Shown here one piece after another: positions 4,641 through 5,206 of a DNA stretch of 5,206 nucleotides; positions within the stretch are counted from its first letter, which is position 1, and each line of letters begins with the position of its first letter. The position numbers were made by a program, and so were the translations under genes. A model generated the notes under the pieces. It was not told the origin of the DNA. It saw nothing but the letters and a program-made list of their open reading frames with translations, and ran no database searches. This DNA is from Opitutales bacterium UBA7389 (GTDB lineage: Bacteria > Verrucomicrobiota > Verrucomicrobiia > Opitutales > Opitutaceae): NCBI GenBank assembly GCA_002474325.1, contig DKNL01000178.1:1-5206 (forward strand). Reading direction: 5' to 3'.

Positions 4641-5206
4641 CTAATTTAATCTCTTAGTCGATTCCAGTATTCGGCTATCTAAACGGGTTGCTCGATTGAC
4701 TCTCCGGCTTACCGCGGTGCAGAGAGCGTCAATATTTCCGAAGAGAGTGATTTCGCTTTTTGCCCGGCTGACACATGTGTAAATCAATTCGCGAGTAACA
4801 AATTCGGTGTCTTCCGGAGAGAATACACCTGCGACGTGTTCGAACTCGGATCCTTGGCTCTTGTGGATTGTCAAGCAATGGGCGGTCGAATGCCTGGGGA
4901 GCCAGTTTGTTCGAATCTTTCGATACGCTCCTTCAGATTCGTTGAACCAGGCGAATAGCTCACCGGATTCGTCTGGCCAAACTATGCCAAGATCACCGTT
5001 GAATAGGCGCAGATCGTAATTATTTTCCAATACAAGCAGTGGTTGTCCGGAATAAAATCCCACAGACGGTAGGTTATGCTTCCGGCGAATTTTTTCTTCG
5101 GTCAATCGATTGATAGCTTTGGCGCCATAAGGACCGTTGTTGAGAGGGGCTAATGCAATGAATTGGGATAGTTGCCCGAAAGCTTGGGCGAGATCTTCTG
5201 ATTGGG
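4641..5206 (-). CDS. recD: RecD, alpha subunit of exodeoxyribonuclease V, C-terminal part (5' end beyond window)
   Basis: The minus-strand frame is open from the right edge to the stop at 4641, giving the last 187 residues. RecD is the 5'-3' helicase motor of RecBCD, which processes double-strand breaks and degrades foreign linear DNA. Recognisable C-terminal elements come in the family order: APLNNGPYGAKAINRL, VGFYSGQPLLVLENNYDLRLFNGDLGIV (read as two blocks, here named by their SGQP and LFNGDLGI cores), then LTIHKSQGSEFEHV (SF1 helicase motif V region) and TRELIYTCVSRAK (motif VI, with the arginine that contacts ATP in VSRA). The tail ends in a serine/arginine-rich stretch such as VSRRVNRATRLDSRIL, the usual RecD terminus. 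The Walker A domain, about 400 residues upstream, is outside the window. recB and recC would be expected just upstream of recD, to the right. RecD2, which lacks recBC, is less likely given the LFNGDLGI/KSQGSEF wording. Confidence 0.9.
   Translation of the reverse strand, partial: QSEDLAQAFGQLSQFIALAPLNNGPYGAKAINRLTEEKIRRKHNLPSVGFYSGQPLLVLENNYDLRLFNGDLGIVWPDESGELFAWFNESEGAYRKIRTNWLPRHSTAHCLTIHKSQGSEFEHVAGVFSPEDTEFVTRELIYTCVSRAKSEITLFGNIDALCTAVSRRVNRATRLDSRILESTKRLN

Noticed and set aside
1..5206. CRISPR array, tRNA/rRNA gene, insertion sequence or toxin-antitoxin pair
   Set aside because: No regularly spaced repeats, no tRNA-like clover-leaf, no transposase motif and no paired small genes were found on either strand.

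Overview
The window carries five protein-coding loci and one decayed gene, with short spacers. It looks like a free-living Gram-negative bacterium of the Planctomycetota-Verrucomicrobiota-Lentisphaerota type, and my best guess is Verrucomicrobiota (Opitutae-like). The grounds are an exported sulfatase of the type those phyla carry in many copies, a Tat-exported glycosylasparaginase, a DUF748-like fragment, RecD, start codons with no visible Shine-Dalgarno sequence, and a REP-like palindrome beginning GTAGGAGCGG. This placement is inference; no rRNA or other phylogenetic marker is present.

Layout. From 1 to 541 (minus) is the N-terminal 180 residues of a HAD-family phosphatase, cut by the left edge. 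Across a short divergent spacer with a 7-14-7 dyad lies a broken gene (628-985, plus): the first ~118 residues of a DUF748/AsmA-like envelope protein, interrupted by an apparent one-base insertion near 829 and truncated. Bases 986-1227 hold no gene but several inverted repeats. A complete exported sulfatase (1228-2703, plus) follows and converges on a complete N4-(beta-N-acetylglucosaminyl)-L-asparaginase (2902-3873, minus), with a REP-like multi-hairpin element between them. After a divergent spacer comes a stand-alone PpiC parvulin (4137-4418, plus), which converges on the C-terminal end of RecD (4641-5206, minus), cut by the right edge. The ppiC/recD spacer has a terminator-like structure for each strand.

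How they work together. The sulfatase and glycosylasparaginase are both predicted to be exported and both act on glycan material: one removes sulfate esters or N-sulfate, the other splits the GlcNAc-Asn bond left when N-glycoproteins are degraded. A shared role in scavenging sulfated glycans or glycoproteins is plausible, but they are convergent and not an operon. HAD phosphatase, PpiC and RecD are housekeeping functions with no evident link.

I found no convincing new biological system. The items most worth a second look are the frame-broken DUF748 remnant, the CSTNR active-site motif of the sulfatase, the REP-like element, and the dyads upstream of the sulfatase and in the 542-627 spacer.
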